Assembly (NCBI RefSeq): GCF_900110955.1
Contig: NZ_FOFR01000002.1
Location: forward strand, 310,001-374,000
Length of the DNA stretch: 64,000 nucleotides
Direction: 5' to 3'
From: Lentzea xinjiangensis
GTDB lineage: Bacteria > Actinomycetota > Actinomycetes > Mycobacteriales > Pseudonocardiaceae
Part shown: positions 55,733 through 64,000 of the stretch, in pieces
Layout of the letters: each line of letters begins with the position of its first letter
Numbering within the stretch: position 1 is the stretch's first letter
Notes under the pieces: model-generated
What the model saw: only the letters and a program-made list of their open reading frames with translations
Databases searched by the model: none
Told to the model about the DNA's origin: nothing
Made by a program: the position numbers and the translations under genes

Positions 55733-55766
55733 CGAAGGCCGCCCCTGCCAACAGGAGCGGCCTTCG
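55733..55766 (-). terminator. Hairpin terminator after rpfB
   Basis: CGAAGGCCGC (55733-55742) and GCGGCCTTCG (55757-55766) form a perfect 10-bp stem around 14 bases, 28 bases after the rpfB stop on the minus strand. The sequence after it (TCGTTTCC) is a weak T-run. Confidence 0.75.
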
Positions 55767-55793
55767 CCAGGTCGCGCGAGAGGTGGTGCGGGT

Positions 55794-57509
<1,716 letters not shown>

Positions 57510-58331
57510 TCAGTGGTCCAGCCCGAACACTCGTTGAGCAGTACGGGTGACCGCGGAGCACAGTTCAGAAAGATCTTCGGCGCGGAGCGCGGCCAGGTCT
57601 CGAACTGTGTAATTCACACAATAAGGTTCATTCGGCCGTCCCCGGAACGGGTGCGGCGTCAGGAACGGCGCGTCCGTCTCCACCAAGAGCTGGTCCCGCG
57701 GCACCAGCAGAGCCGCTTCCCGCAGTGCGCGGGCGTTCTTGAACGTCACCGGGCCCGCGAACGACAGGACGTGTCCCGCGTCGACGCACCGCCGCGCGAA
57801 GTCGGCGTCGCCGGAGAAGCAGTGGAAGACCACAGTGGACGGTGCGCCCTCGGCGTCGAGGATCTTCAGGACGTCCTCGTGCGCGTCCCGGTCGTGGATC
57901 ATCAACGGCTTCCCGACCCGCTTGGACAGGTCGATGTGCCAGCGGAAAGCCTCCTGCTGGGCGGCCGGCGGCGAGTAGTCCCAGTAGTAGTCCAGACCGG
58001 TCTCGCCGATCGCGACCACGCGGTCGAACGCCGCGAGCCGCTCGAGCTCGGCCTTCTCGGCGTCGCCGAACGACGAGGTGCGCGTCGGGTGCACGGCCAC
58101 CGCCGCGTAGACCCGCGAGTCCCAAGTGGACGCCTCGGCGGCCCACCGCGCGGCCTTCAGGTCGTCCGCCACGGTGATCACGTGCGAGACGCCCGCGGCG
58201 TTCGCGCGGTCCAGCAGCACCGCCACGTCGGCGGCGTCGACGGCCCCGCACGCGTCGAGGTGGGTGTGGGCGTCGATCACCGGTGCCGGAAGGGCCTCCG
58301 GCACCGGCGGTCGTTCACGCTTGTCCGTCAC
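57510..58331 (-). CDS. tatD: TatD family metal-dependent DNase
   Basis: A 273-residue TatD hydrolase with a TIM-barrel metal site: [38 protein letters not shown] and [16 protein letters not shown]. It acts as a 3'-5' DNase in repair or turnover. It corresponds to Rv1008. GTG 58331 overlaps the metG stop in a GTGA arrangement and is preferred over GTG 58349. Confidence 0.94.
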   Translation of the reverse strand: MTDKRERPPVPEALPAPVIDAHTHLDACGAVDAADVAVLLDRANAAGVSHVITVADDLKAARWAAEASTWDSRVYAAVAVHPTRTSSFGDAEKAELERLAAFDRVVAIGETGLDYYWDYSPPAAQQEAFRWHIDLSKRVGKPLMIHDRDAHEDVLKILDAEGAPSTVVFHCFSGDADFARRCVDAGHVLSFAGPVTFKNARALREAALLVPRDQLLVETDAPFLTPHPFRGRPNEPYCVNYTVRDLAALRAEDLSELCSAVTRTAQRVFGLDH

Positions 58332-60118
58332 TTGACGATCGGAGCCCACTCCGGGCCGACTTCGCCGAGCTCCGGGTCGAGCTTCGCGAACAGCGGCGAC
58401 GGCTTGCCCAGCGGCCTGCCGACCTCGATCGGCGTCGACTCCCAGCGGGCCTGCTCACCGGCGTAGTCACCGGTCAGCACCGGGTACGCGCGGTCGGGCA
58501 CGTCGAGGTCGGTGACCTCGGTCATCTCCGGCTGCGCCGCCCACACGCCCGTGCCGCCCAGCGCCTCGTGCACCTTCTGCGCCGAGTGCGGCAGGAACGG
58601 CGTCATCAGGGTGTTCGCGTCCTGCACGACCTGCAGCGCCGTGTGCAGCACCGAGTCGCGGCGGTCCGGGTCGTCCTTGAGCTTCCACGGCTCCTGGTCG
58701 GACAGGTACTTGTTCGCCGCGGAGATCACGCGCATGGCCTCGCCGGAGGCCTGCTTGAACCGCGAGCGGCGCAGGTGCGCGCCGACCGTGTCGAACGCCG
58801 CGCGGGACTGCCGCAGCAGCTCGTGGTCGGCGTCGGTGAGGGCGGTGGCCTTCGGGATCGCGCCGACGTTCTTGTGCGCCATCGAGACCGAGCGGTTGAC
58901 CAGGTTGCCCCACTCGTTCGCCAGCTCGAAGTTCGTCCGGCGGACGAACTCCTCCCAGGTGAAGTCGGTGTCCTGGTTCTCGGGACCCGCGACGGAGATG
59001 AAGTACCGCAGCGCGTCCGGCCCGAACTCCTTCAGGAAGTCACCGACGTAGATCACGGTGCCGCGCGAGGTGGAGAACTTCGAGCCGCTCATCGTCAGGT
59101 ACTCCGACGACACGACCTCGGTCGGCAGGTTCAGCGTGCCGAACCGGCCCGGCTCGCCACCCTTGTCGCCGGCACCGTTCTGGCCGAGCAGCAGCGACGG
59201 CCAGATCAGCGAGTGGAAGACGATGTTGTCCTTGCCCATGAAGTAGTAGCCCTGGGCGTCACCGGTCCAGAACTCCTTCCAGGCGTCGTCGTCACCGCTG
59301 CGGCGCGCCCACTCCACGGACGCGCTCAGGTACCCGATCACGGCGTCGAACCACACGTAGAACCGCTTCATCGGCTGGTCGCTCCAGCCGTCGAGCGGGA
59401 TCGGCACACCCCAGTCGAGGTCGCGGGTGATCGCGCGCGGCCGCAGGTCGGAGATCAGGTTCTGCGAGAACTTGAGCACGTTCGGGCGCCACTCGGTGCG
59501 CGTGGACATCCACGAGCCGAGCGAGTCGATGAACGCGGGCAGGTCGAGGAACAGGTGCTCGGTCTCGATGAACTTCGGCACCTCGCCGTTGATCCGCGAG
59601 CGCGGGTTCTTGAGGTCGGCGGGGTCGAGCTGGTTGCCGCAGTTGTCGCATTGGTCGCCGCGCGCGCCGTCGTAGCCGCAGATCGGGCAGGTGCCCTCGA
59701 TGTAGCGGTCGGGCAGCGTGCGGCCGGTCGACGGGCTGATGGCGCCCATCTCCGTCTTGGGGACGACGTAGCCGTTCTTCCACAGCGCGGAGAACAGGTC
59801 CTGCACGACCCGGTAGTGGTTGCCGGTCGTCGTGCGGGTGAAGAGGTCGTAGGACAGGCCGAGGCCCTGGAGGTCGGAGGCGATGACGCGGTTGTACTTG
59901 TCGGCGAGCTCGCGGGCGGTGAGCCCTTCCTTCTCGGCCTGCACCTGGATGGGTGTGCCGTGCTCGTCCGTGCCGCTGACCATGAGCACCCGGTGTCCGG
60001 ACATTCGCATGTAGCGGGAGAAGACGTCGGACGGGACACCGAAACCGGAGACGTGACCGATGTGCCTGGGGCCGTTGGCATATGGCCAGGCCACCGCGGT
60101 CAGTACGGAGGCACTCAT
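58328..60118 (-). CDS. metG: Methionyl-tRNA synthetase
   Basis: A 596-residue class I synthetase. The HIGH motif is in [17 protein letters not shown]. The KMSKS region is the variant [12 protein letters not shown] usual in actinomycetes. A zinc knuckle is formed by [18 protein letters not shown]. The anticodon-binding helical domain occupies the C-terminal third, without a dimerisation domain. ATG 60118 is preceded after six bases by TAGGCT, fitting a leaderless start; ATG 60124 is the alternative. It precedes tatD and rpfB in the conserved order. Confidence 0.96.
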   Translation of the reverse strand: MSASVLTAVAWPYANGPRHIGHVSGFGVPSDVFSRYMRMSGHRVLMVSGTDEHGTPIQVQAEKEGLTARELADKYNRVIASDLQGLGLSYDLFTRTTTGNHYRVVQDLFSALWKNGYVVPKTEMGAISPSTGRTLPDRYIEGTCPICGYDGARGDQCDNCGNQLDPADLKNPRSRINGEVPKFIETEHLFLDLPAFIDSLGSWMSTRTEWRPNVLKFSQNLISDLRPRAITRDLDWGVPIPLDGWSDQPMKRFYVWFDAVIGYLSASVEWARRSGDDDAWKEFWTGDAQGYYFMGKDNIVFHSLIWPSLLLGQNGAGDKGGEPGRFGTLNLPTEVVSSEYLTMSGSKFSTSRGTVIYVGDFLKEFGPDALRYFISVAGPENQDTDFTWEEFVRRTNFELANEWGNLVNRSVSMAHKNVGAIPKATALTDADHELLRQSRAAFDTVGAHLRRSRFKQASGEAMRVISAANKYLSDQEPWKLKDDPDRRDSVLHTALQVVQDANTLMTPFLPHSAQKVHEALGGTGVWAAQPEMTEVTDLDVPDRAYPVLTGDYAGEQARWESTPIEVGRPLGKPSPLFAKLDPELGEVGPEWAPIVK

Positions 60119-60171
60119 GCGCATAGCCTACGGAGGCGGTGCCAGCCGCTTTCCACTGCATGGGAGGTCTG

Positions 60172-60726
60172 TTGTCCGCGACCAGGATGCTGGTGCTCGG
60201 CGTGGTGAAGCTCGTCGGCGAGGCGCACGGCTACGTGGTGCGCCGCGAGCTGAAGTCGTGGTCGGCGGACAACTGGGCCAACGTGCAGCCGGGCTCGATC
60301 TACCACGCGCTGAAGTCGCTGGCCAGGGACGGCCTGCTGGAGCCGGTTGGCACCGCGGAGCCGGAGGACGGCCCCGCCCGCACCACCTACCGGATCACCC
60401 CGGCCGGTGAGCACGAGCTGCGGGACCTGCTCGCCCGCGCGCTGGCCGACGCGACCGCCGGTGTCGACGAGGTCTCCGCGGGCGTGGCGATGCTCAACCT
60501 CGTCCCGCGCAAGCAGGCCGTCGCGATGCTGAGGAACCGGCTCGCGGGGCTCGAAGGGCAGCTCGCGCCCACGAGGCACGGCGTCGGCGCCATGCGGGAG
60601 ATGGGCAAGCCCGCGCACGTCAGCGAGCTCTTTCGACTGTGGCTCGTCCAGCTCGAAGGCCAGGTGCGCTGGACTCAGGAGCTGATCGAGCGCCTGGAGG
60701 CGGGCGAGTACAACCTGGAGGGCTAG
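60172..60726 (+). CDS. PadR family transcriptional regulator
   Basis: A 184-residue PadR regulator. The winged helix is at the N-terminus (SATRMLVLGVVKLVGEAHGY, VQPGSIYHALKSLARDGLLE, RTTYRITPAGEHELRDLL), followed by the Vir C-terminal helical domain. TTG 60172 is chosen because the PadR N-terminus normally begins at SATRMLVLGVV and GGGAGG is just upstream. It lies immediately before a drug-type ABC exporter and two matching operators, so it probably represses that exporter. Confidence 0.88.
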   Translation: MSATRMLVLGVVKLVGEAHGYVVRRELKSWSADNWANVQPGSIYHALKSLARDGLLEPVGTAEPEDGPARTTYRITPAGEHELRDLLARALADATAGVDEVSAGVAMLNLVPRKQAVAMLRNRLAGLEGQLAPTRHGVGAMREMGKPAHVSELFRLWLVQLEGQVRWTQELIERLEAGEYNLEG

Positions 60727-60770
60727 TCAAATTTGATTAGTCTCGCTAGCCTCTGGTCAAACTTGACTAG
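60726..60770. promoter_or_regulatory. Duplicated PadR-type operators
   Basis: GTCAAATTTGATTAG (60726-60740) and GTCAAACTTGACTAG (60756-60770) match at 13 of 15 positions and are exactly 30 bp apart, about three helical turns. Each holds the near-palindrome TCAAAYTTGA. They lie between padR and the ABC exporter genes; TAGCCT (60747-60752) between them may be the -10 element. Confidence 0.75.
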
Positions 60771-60783
60771 AGGGGGACGAGTC

Positions 60784-61716
60784 ATGATCAAGGCACGCGG
60801 CCTCGCGCGCCGGTTCGCGACGAAGGCCGGTCCGGTGGACGCGGTCAGGGGCGTGGACATCGACGTCGCCGAGGGCGAGCTCGTCGGGTTCCTCGGCCCC
60901 AACGGCGCGGGCAAGTCCACGACGTTGCGCATGCTCACGACGCTGCTGCGACCGACCGCCGGTGAAGCGGTGATCGCCGGGCACGACCTGCTGTCCGACC
61001 CGGCCGGCGTGCGCCGCAACATCGGCTACGTGGGCCAGCGCACCGGCGCAGGCCAGGACCAGCGGGTCCGCGACGAGCTGGAGTTCCAGGCCCGCTTCTA
61101 CGGCCTGGGCAAGCACGACGCCCGCAGGAGGGCCGCGGACCTGCTCGACCGGTTCGACCTGGCGGGCCTGGAGGAGCGCGGCGTCATCACGCTGTCGGGC
61201 GGTCAGCAGCGCAGGCTCGACATCGCGATGGGCATGCTGCACGACCCGCGGCTGCTGTTCCTCGACGAGCCGTCGACCGCGCTCGACCCGCAGAGCCGCC
61301 GCCACCTGTGGGAGCACATCAAGCAGCTCAGGGCCGGCGGCACCACGGTCTTCCTCACCACGCACTACCTCGACGAGGCCGACTTCCTCAGCGACCGGCT
61401 GCTGGTGATCGACCACGGCTCGATCGTCGGCGAGGGCTCGCCGGACGAGCTGAAGAACCGCGTCTCCGGCGATCTCGTCGTGCTCGGCACCCCGCAGGCG
61501 TCGCTGGTGTCGGAGAAGTTCGAGAACGCCGTGGTCGAGGGCGAGCAGGTCAGCTTCCGCGTCCCGAACGGCGACCGCACGCTGCCGGGGCTGCTGCGCG
61601 ACCTCGGCGACCTCGGCGTCGAGCTGCACTCGGTGCAGGTGCACCGGCCGACGCTCGACGACGTGTTCCTGACCATGACCGGCCGCTCCCTGCGGGAGGA
61701 AGCCCGTGCTGCGTGA
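60784..61716 (+). CDS. ABC exporter ATP-binding protein (DrrA-like)
   Basis: A 310-residue ATPase of the daunorubicin-resistance type. Walker A is GPNGAGKSTTLRML, signature LSGGQQRRLDIAMG and Walker B LLFLDEPSTALDPQSR. The C-terminal DrrA-type extension ends with the characteristic VQVHRPTLDDVFLTMTGRSL. ATG 60784 has GAGGGGG upstream. It overlaps the permease gene by 11 bases. PadR control suggests induction by a toxic compound. Confidence 0.92.
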   Translation: MIKARGLARRFATKAGPVDAVRGVDIDVAEGELVGFLGPNGAGKSTTLRMLTTLLRPTAGEAVIAGHDLLSDPAGVRRNIGYVGQRTGAGQDQRVRDELEFQARFYGLGKHDARRRAADLLDRFDLAGLEERGVITLSGGQQRRLDIAMGMLHDPRLLFLDEPSTALDPQSRRHLWEHIKQLRAGGTTVFLTTHYLDEADFLSDRLLVIDHGSIVGEGSPDELKNRVSGDLVVLGTPQASLVSEKFENAVVEGEQVSFRVPNGDRTLPGLLRDLGDLGVELHSVQVHRPTLDDVFLTMTGRSLREEARAA

Positions 61717-62419
61717 CACCTGGCTCGTCTTCGTCCGGGTGATGCTCCCGGTGCTGCGCAATCCCGTGGCGGTGGTGTTCGGGCTCGCCCAGCCGCTGCT
61801 CTACCTCGGGTTGTTCGGGCCGCTGCTCGGCGACACCGGCTGGCAGTGGTTCGTGCCGGGCCTGCTGGTGCAGATGGCGCTGTTCGGCACCGCCTACGCG
61901 GGCTTCTCGCTGCTGCCGGAGGTGCGCACGGGCGTGATGGAACGGCTGCGCGTCACCCCGGTCAGCCGGGTCGCGCTGCTCGTCGGCAGGGTCGGCAAGG
62001 ACGTGGTGCTGCTCGTCGTGCAGAGCCTGCTGATCGTGCTCGCCGCGATGCTGTTCGGGTTCCGCGCGTCGGCCGGCGAGGTCCTGCTCGGCCTGGGGCT
62101 GGTGGCGCTGCTCGGTGTCGCCATCGGGTCCGCGTCGTACGCGGTCGCGTTGAAGGTGAAGCTGGAGTACGTCTTCGCGTCGGTGCTGTCCGCGACCATC
62201 GTGCCGGTGATGCTGCTGTCCGGCGTGCTGCTGCCGATGTCGAACGGCCCGCAGTGGCTCTACTGGCTGTCGCGGCTCAACCCCCTCGCGCACGTCGTCG
62301 ACGCCGAACGGTCGATCTTCAACTCCGGGTCCGCGGTGCTCGGCCTGGTCGCGGCGTCCGCGCTGGTGCTGGCCGGCGTCTGCTACGGCGTCCGCACCTT
62401 CCACCGCGAGTCCGCTTGA
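61706..62419 (+). CDS. ABC-2 type exporter permease (DrrB-like)
   Basis: A 237-residue ABC-2 permease with six membrane segments and the motif FGPLLGDTGWQWFVPGLLVQ typical of DrrB-like proteins. The conserved turn VMERLRVTPVSRVALLVGR contacts the ATPase. LSGVLLPMSNGPQWLYWLSR and NPLAHVVDAER are family marks. The start is GTG 61706. With the ATPase it forms a drug or lipid exporter. GC-rich palindromes begin at its stop codon. Confidence 0.9.
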   Translation: MLRDTWLVFVRVMLPVLRNPVAVVFGLAQPLLYLGLFGPLLGDTGWQWFVPGLLVQMALFGTAYAGFSLLPEVRTGVMERLRVTPVSRVALLVGRVGKDVVLLVVQSLLIVLAAMLFGFRASAGEVLLGLGLVALLGVAIGSASYAVALKVKLEYVFASVLSATIVPVMLLSGVLLPMSNGPQWLYWLSRLNPLAHVVDAERSIFNSGSAVLGLVAASALVLAGVCYGVRTFHRESA

Positions 62420-62448
62420 GGGGAACGCGGGGCCCCCGCGTTCCCCTC
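62418..62448. repeat. GC-rich palindrome 1
   Basis: A perfect palindrome with arms GAGGGGAACGCGGGG and CCCCGCGTTCCCCTC around a single C. It overlaps the stop codon of the permease gene and shares its core with 42628-42688. Confidence 0.85.
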
Positions 62449-62479
62449 ACGGGAACGCGGGGGCCCCGCGTTCCCGTGA
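62447..62479. repeat. GC-rich palindrome 2
   Basis: Arms TCACGGGAACGCGGGG (62447-62462) and CCCCGCGTTCCCGTGA (62464-62479) around one G. It directly follows palindrome 1 between convergent genes, so the pair probably ends transcription in both directions. Confidence 0.85.
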
Positions 62480-62488
62480 AGTGAGGGG

Positions 62489-63334
62489 TTAGCTTGACCT
62501 GATCGCGGCGTCGTAGAGGGCCTTCTTGCTGACTCCGGCCGCCTCCGCGACCTCGGCGGCGGCCGACTTCATCCGCTCCCCGTCGGCGACCCGCTGCCTG
62601 ACCTCGGCGACGAGCGCGTCGAGGTCCGGTGCGTCCTCGACGGGCGCGGGACCGAGCACCACGGTGATCTCGCCGCGTGCGCCCTCCACGGCCCACTCGG
62701 CGAGTTCGGCCAACGACCCGCGCACGACCTCTTCGTACTTCTTGGTCAGCTCGCGGCACACGGCGGCGCGGCGGTCCGGCCCGAGCACCTCGACGGCGTC
62801 CGCGAGGGTCGCGGCGAGCCGATGGGGTGCCTCGAAGAAGACGACGGTGCGTTGTTCCGTGGCGAGCGGTGCGAACCAACGCTTGCGCTCACCGGACTTG
62901 CGCGGCGGGAAGCCGTCGAAGGCGAACCTGTCGCTCGGCAGGCCGGACAGCGCGAGCGCGGTCGTCACGGCGGACGGGCCGGGCAGGCACGTGACCTTGA
63001 TGTCCTGCTCGACGCACGCGTCGACGAGCCGGTAGCCGGGGTCGGACACGCTCGGCATGCCGGCGTCCGTCACCAGCAGCACCGTCTCGCCGTTGTGCAA
63101 CGACTCGAGCAGTCCCGGCAGGCGGGCGGTCTCGACCTGGTCGTAGAAGCTGATCACCCGGCCGGACGGCTTGACCTGCAACGCGGCCGCGAGGCTGTGC
63201 AGCCGGCGGGTGTCCTCCGCGGCGATCACGTCGGCGGTCTCGAGGGCCTCGACCAGCCGCGCGGAAGCGTCGCGGATGTCGCCGAGCGGGGTGGCTGCCA
63301 GAACCAGACGGCCTGAACCGGATACAGGACTCAC
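62489..63334 (-). CDS. rsmI: 16S rRNA (cytidine1402-2'-O)-methyltransferase
   Basis: A 281-residue RsmI with the tetrapyrrole-methylase fold. Motifs are LVLAATPLGDIRDASARLVE, DVIAAEDTRRLHSLA, LVTDAGMPSVSDPGYRLVD, LPGPSAVTTALALSGLP and FFEAPHRLAATLADA. It methylates the ribose of C1402 in the decoding centre. It corresponds to Rv1003. GTG 63334 is chosen because TAGGGT lies seven bases upstream, as in a leaderless promoter; GTG 63343 is the alternative. Confidence 0.94.
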   Translation of the reverse strand: MSPVSGSGRLVLAATPLGDIRDASARLVEALETADVIAAEDTRRLHSLAAALQVKPSGRVISFYDQVETARLPGLLESLHNGETVLLVTDAGMPSVSDPGYRLVDACVEQDIKVTCLPGPSAVTTALALSGLPSDRFAFDGFPPRKSGERKRWFAPLATEQRTVVFFEAPHRLAATLADAVEVLGPDRRAAVCRELTKKYEEVVRGSLAELAEWAVEGARGEITVVLGPAPVEDAPDLDALVAEVRQRVADGERMKSAAAEVAEAAGVSKKALYDAAIRSS

Positions 63335-63341
63335 GGGCTTC

Positions 63342-63347
63342 ACCCTA
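63342..63347 (-). promoter_or_regulatory. Leaderless-type -10 element of rsmI
   Basis: TAGGGT on the minus strand ends seven bases before GTG 63334. It overlaps the pmt -10 element by two bases. Confidence 0.6.
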
Positions 63348-63351
63348 CGAT
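63346..63351 (+). promoter_or_regulatory. Leaderless-type -10 element of pmt
   Basis: TACGAT ends seven bases before GTG 63359, and no Shine-Dalgarno sequence is present between them. Confidence 0.6.
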
Positions 63352-63358
63352 CGGCGGC

Positions 63359-64000
63359 GTGACAGTCCTCGTGCAGCCAGGAGAGGCGCCCGTCGTCGTC
63401 GAGGAACCGCGCTCGGATCGCGCGGCCGCCCTCGACCCGCCGCCGTCCGGAGACCGCTTGCGCGGATGGCTCGTCACGATCGTCGTGACGCTGATCGGCG
63501 CCTTCGTCCGGTTCTGGAACCTCGGGTACCCGACCGACAAGGGCACCCCGATCTTCGACGAGAAGCACTACGTGCCGCAGTCGGCCCAGGTGCTGCGCAA
63601 CGGCGGCTACGAGGACAACCCCGGCTACGAGCTGATCGTCCACCCGCCGCTGGCCAAGCAGCTCATGGCGTTCGGCCAGGACCTCTTCGGCTACGACGGC
63701 ATCGGCTGGCGGTTCGCCTCGGCGCTCGCGGGCACGATCACGATCCTGCTGATCGTGCGGATCGCGCGCCGCCTGACCCGCTCGGACCTGCTGGGCGCGC
63801 TGGCGGGCGTCCTGCTCATCGCCGACGGCGTCTCGCACGTCCAGTCGCGGATGGGCATGCTCGACATCTTCCTGGCGCTGTTCGTCGTCGGCGCGTTCGG
63901 CTGCCTGGTCGTCGACCGCGAACAGGTGCGGGAACGGCTCGCGGTGGCCGTGCGCGAGGGCTTCATCAACAACTCGGCCTTCGGGCCGTGGCTCGGTTTC
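63359..64000 (+). CDS. pmt: Protein O-mannosyltransferase, partial
   Basis: The N-terminal 214 residues of a GT39 protein mannosyltransferase; the gene runs off the right edge. After a cytoplasmic tail of about 37 residues come the first membrane helix (LVTIVVTLIGAFVRFWNLG) and the first extracytoplasmic loop with FDEKHYVPQSAQVLRNGGYE, whose Asp-Glu pair is the conserved acidic site of PMTs. HPPLAKQLMAFGQDLFG and QSRMGMLDIFLALFVV are also typical. It transfers mannose from a polyprenyl carrier to secreted proteins. It corresponds to Rv1002 and is divergent from rsmI. Confidence 0.95.
   Translation, partial: MTVLVQPGEAPVVVEEPRSDRAAALDPPPSGDRLRGWLVTIVVTLIGAFVRFWNLGYPTDKGTPIFDEKHYVPQSAQVLRNGGYEDNPGYELIVHPPLAKQLMAFGQDLFGYDGIGWRFASALAGTITILLIVRIARRLTRSDLLGALAGVLLIADGVSHVQSRMGMLDIFLALFVVGAFGCLVVDREQVRERLAVAVREGFINNSAFGPWLGF

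Overview
The window is high-GC actinobacterial DNA with frequent GTG and TTG starts, tightly packed and often overlapping genes, and several promoters that look leaderless. From memory, its core follows the order of Mycobacterium tuberculosis Rv1002-Rv1026: pmt, rsmI, metG, tatD, rpfB, ksgA, ispE, an acyl-AMP ligase, pth, rplY, prs, glmU, mfd, mazG, lpqU, eno, ftsB, DUF501, ppx. Together with a SARP regulator, an XRE-DUF397 pair and secreted proteases, this suggests a filamentous actinomycete, most likely of the Pseudonocardiales (Lentzea or Saccharothrix-like). The genus is a guess.

Left part (1-24504). The window opens inside a uracil-DNA glycosylase gene, divergent from a serine carboxypeptidase / acetyltransferase / phosphotransferase operon. 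A complete peptide ABC transporter follows (binding protein, two permeases, two ATPases; 2860-8514, minus strand). Next come ppx, two tandem duplicate acetyltransferases, a DUF397-XRE pair, a lytic transglycosylase with a Ser/Thr/Pro tail, and the conserved block DUF501-ftsB-eno. A cytochrome P450 remnant, an alpha/beta hydrolase, a short-chain dehydrogenase, a SARP regulator, an Lrp regulator divergent from a PLP enzyme, a TPR protein, a secreted trypsin-like protease with a strong terminator, and the lpqU-type transglycosylase complete this accessory stretch.

Centre (24597-44687). A tricorn-type protease, mazG, a SurA-like lipoprotein and mfd lie on the minus strand. Plus-strand genes for a DUF4291 protein and a sugar-dehydrogenase-like lipoprotein follow. 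A fatty-acid desaturase-TetR operon carries two near-identical operators. Then come a membrane-anchored hydrolase, tRNA-Gln(UUG), a diguanylate cyclase, glmU-prs, rplY, a short DivIVA-repeat protein and pth.

Right part (44684-64000). An acyl-AMP ligase is followed by a protein built of eight DivIVA-type repeats, an ABC-F ATPase, a shortened Ro60/TROVE-like protein preceded by a structured inverted repeat, ispE, a metNIQ methionine importer behind a SAM riboswitch-like leader, ksgA, rpfB, tatD and metG. A PadR-controlled ABC exporter with two operators exactly 30 bp apart precedes two GC-rich palindromes. The window ends at a divergent rsmI/pmt pair whose leaderless promoters share bases. The most unusual item is the compact TROVE protein with its adjacent potential RNA element (49596-50681).
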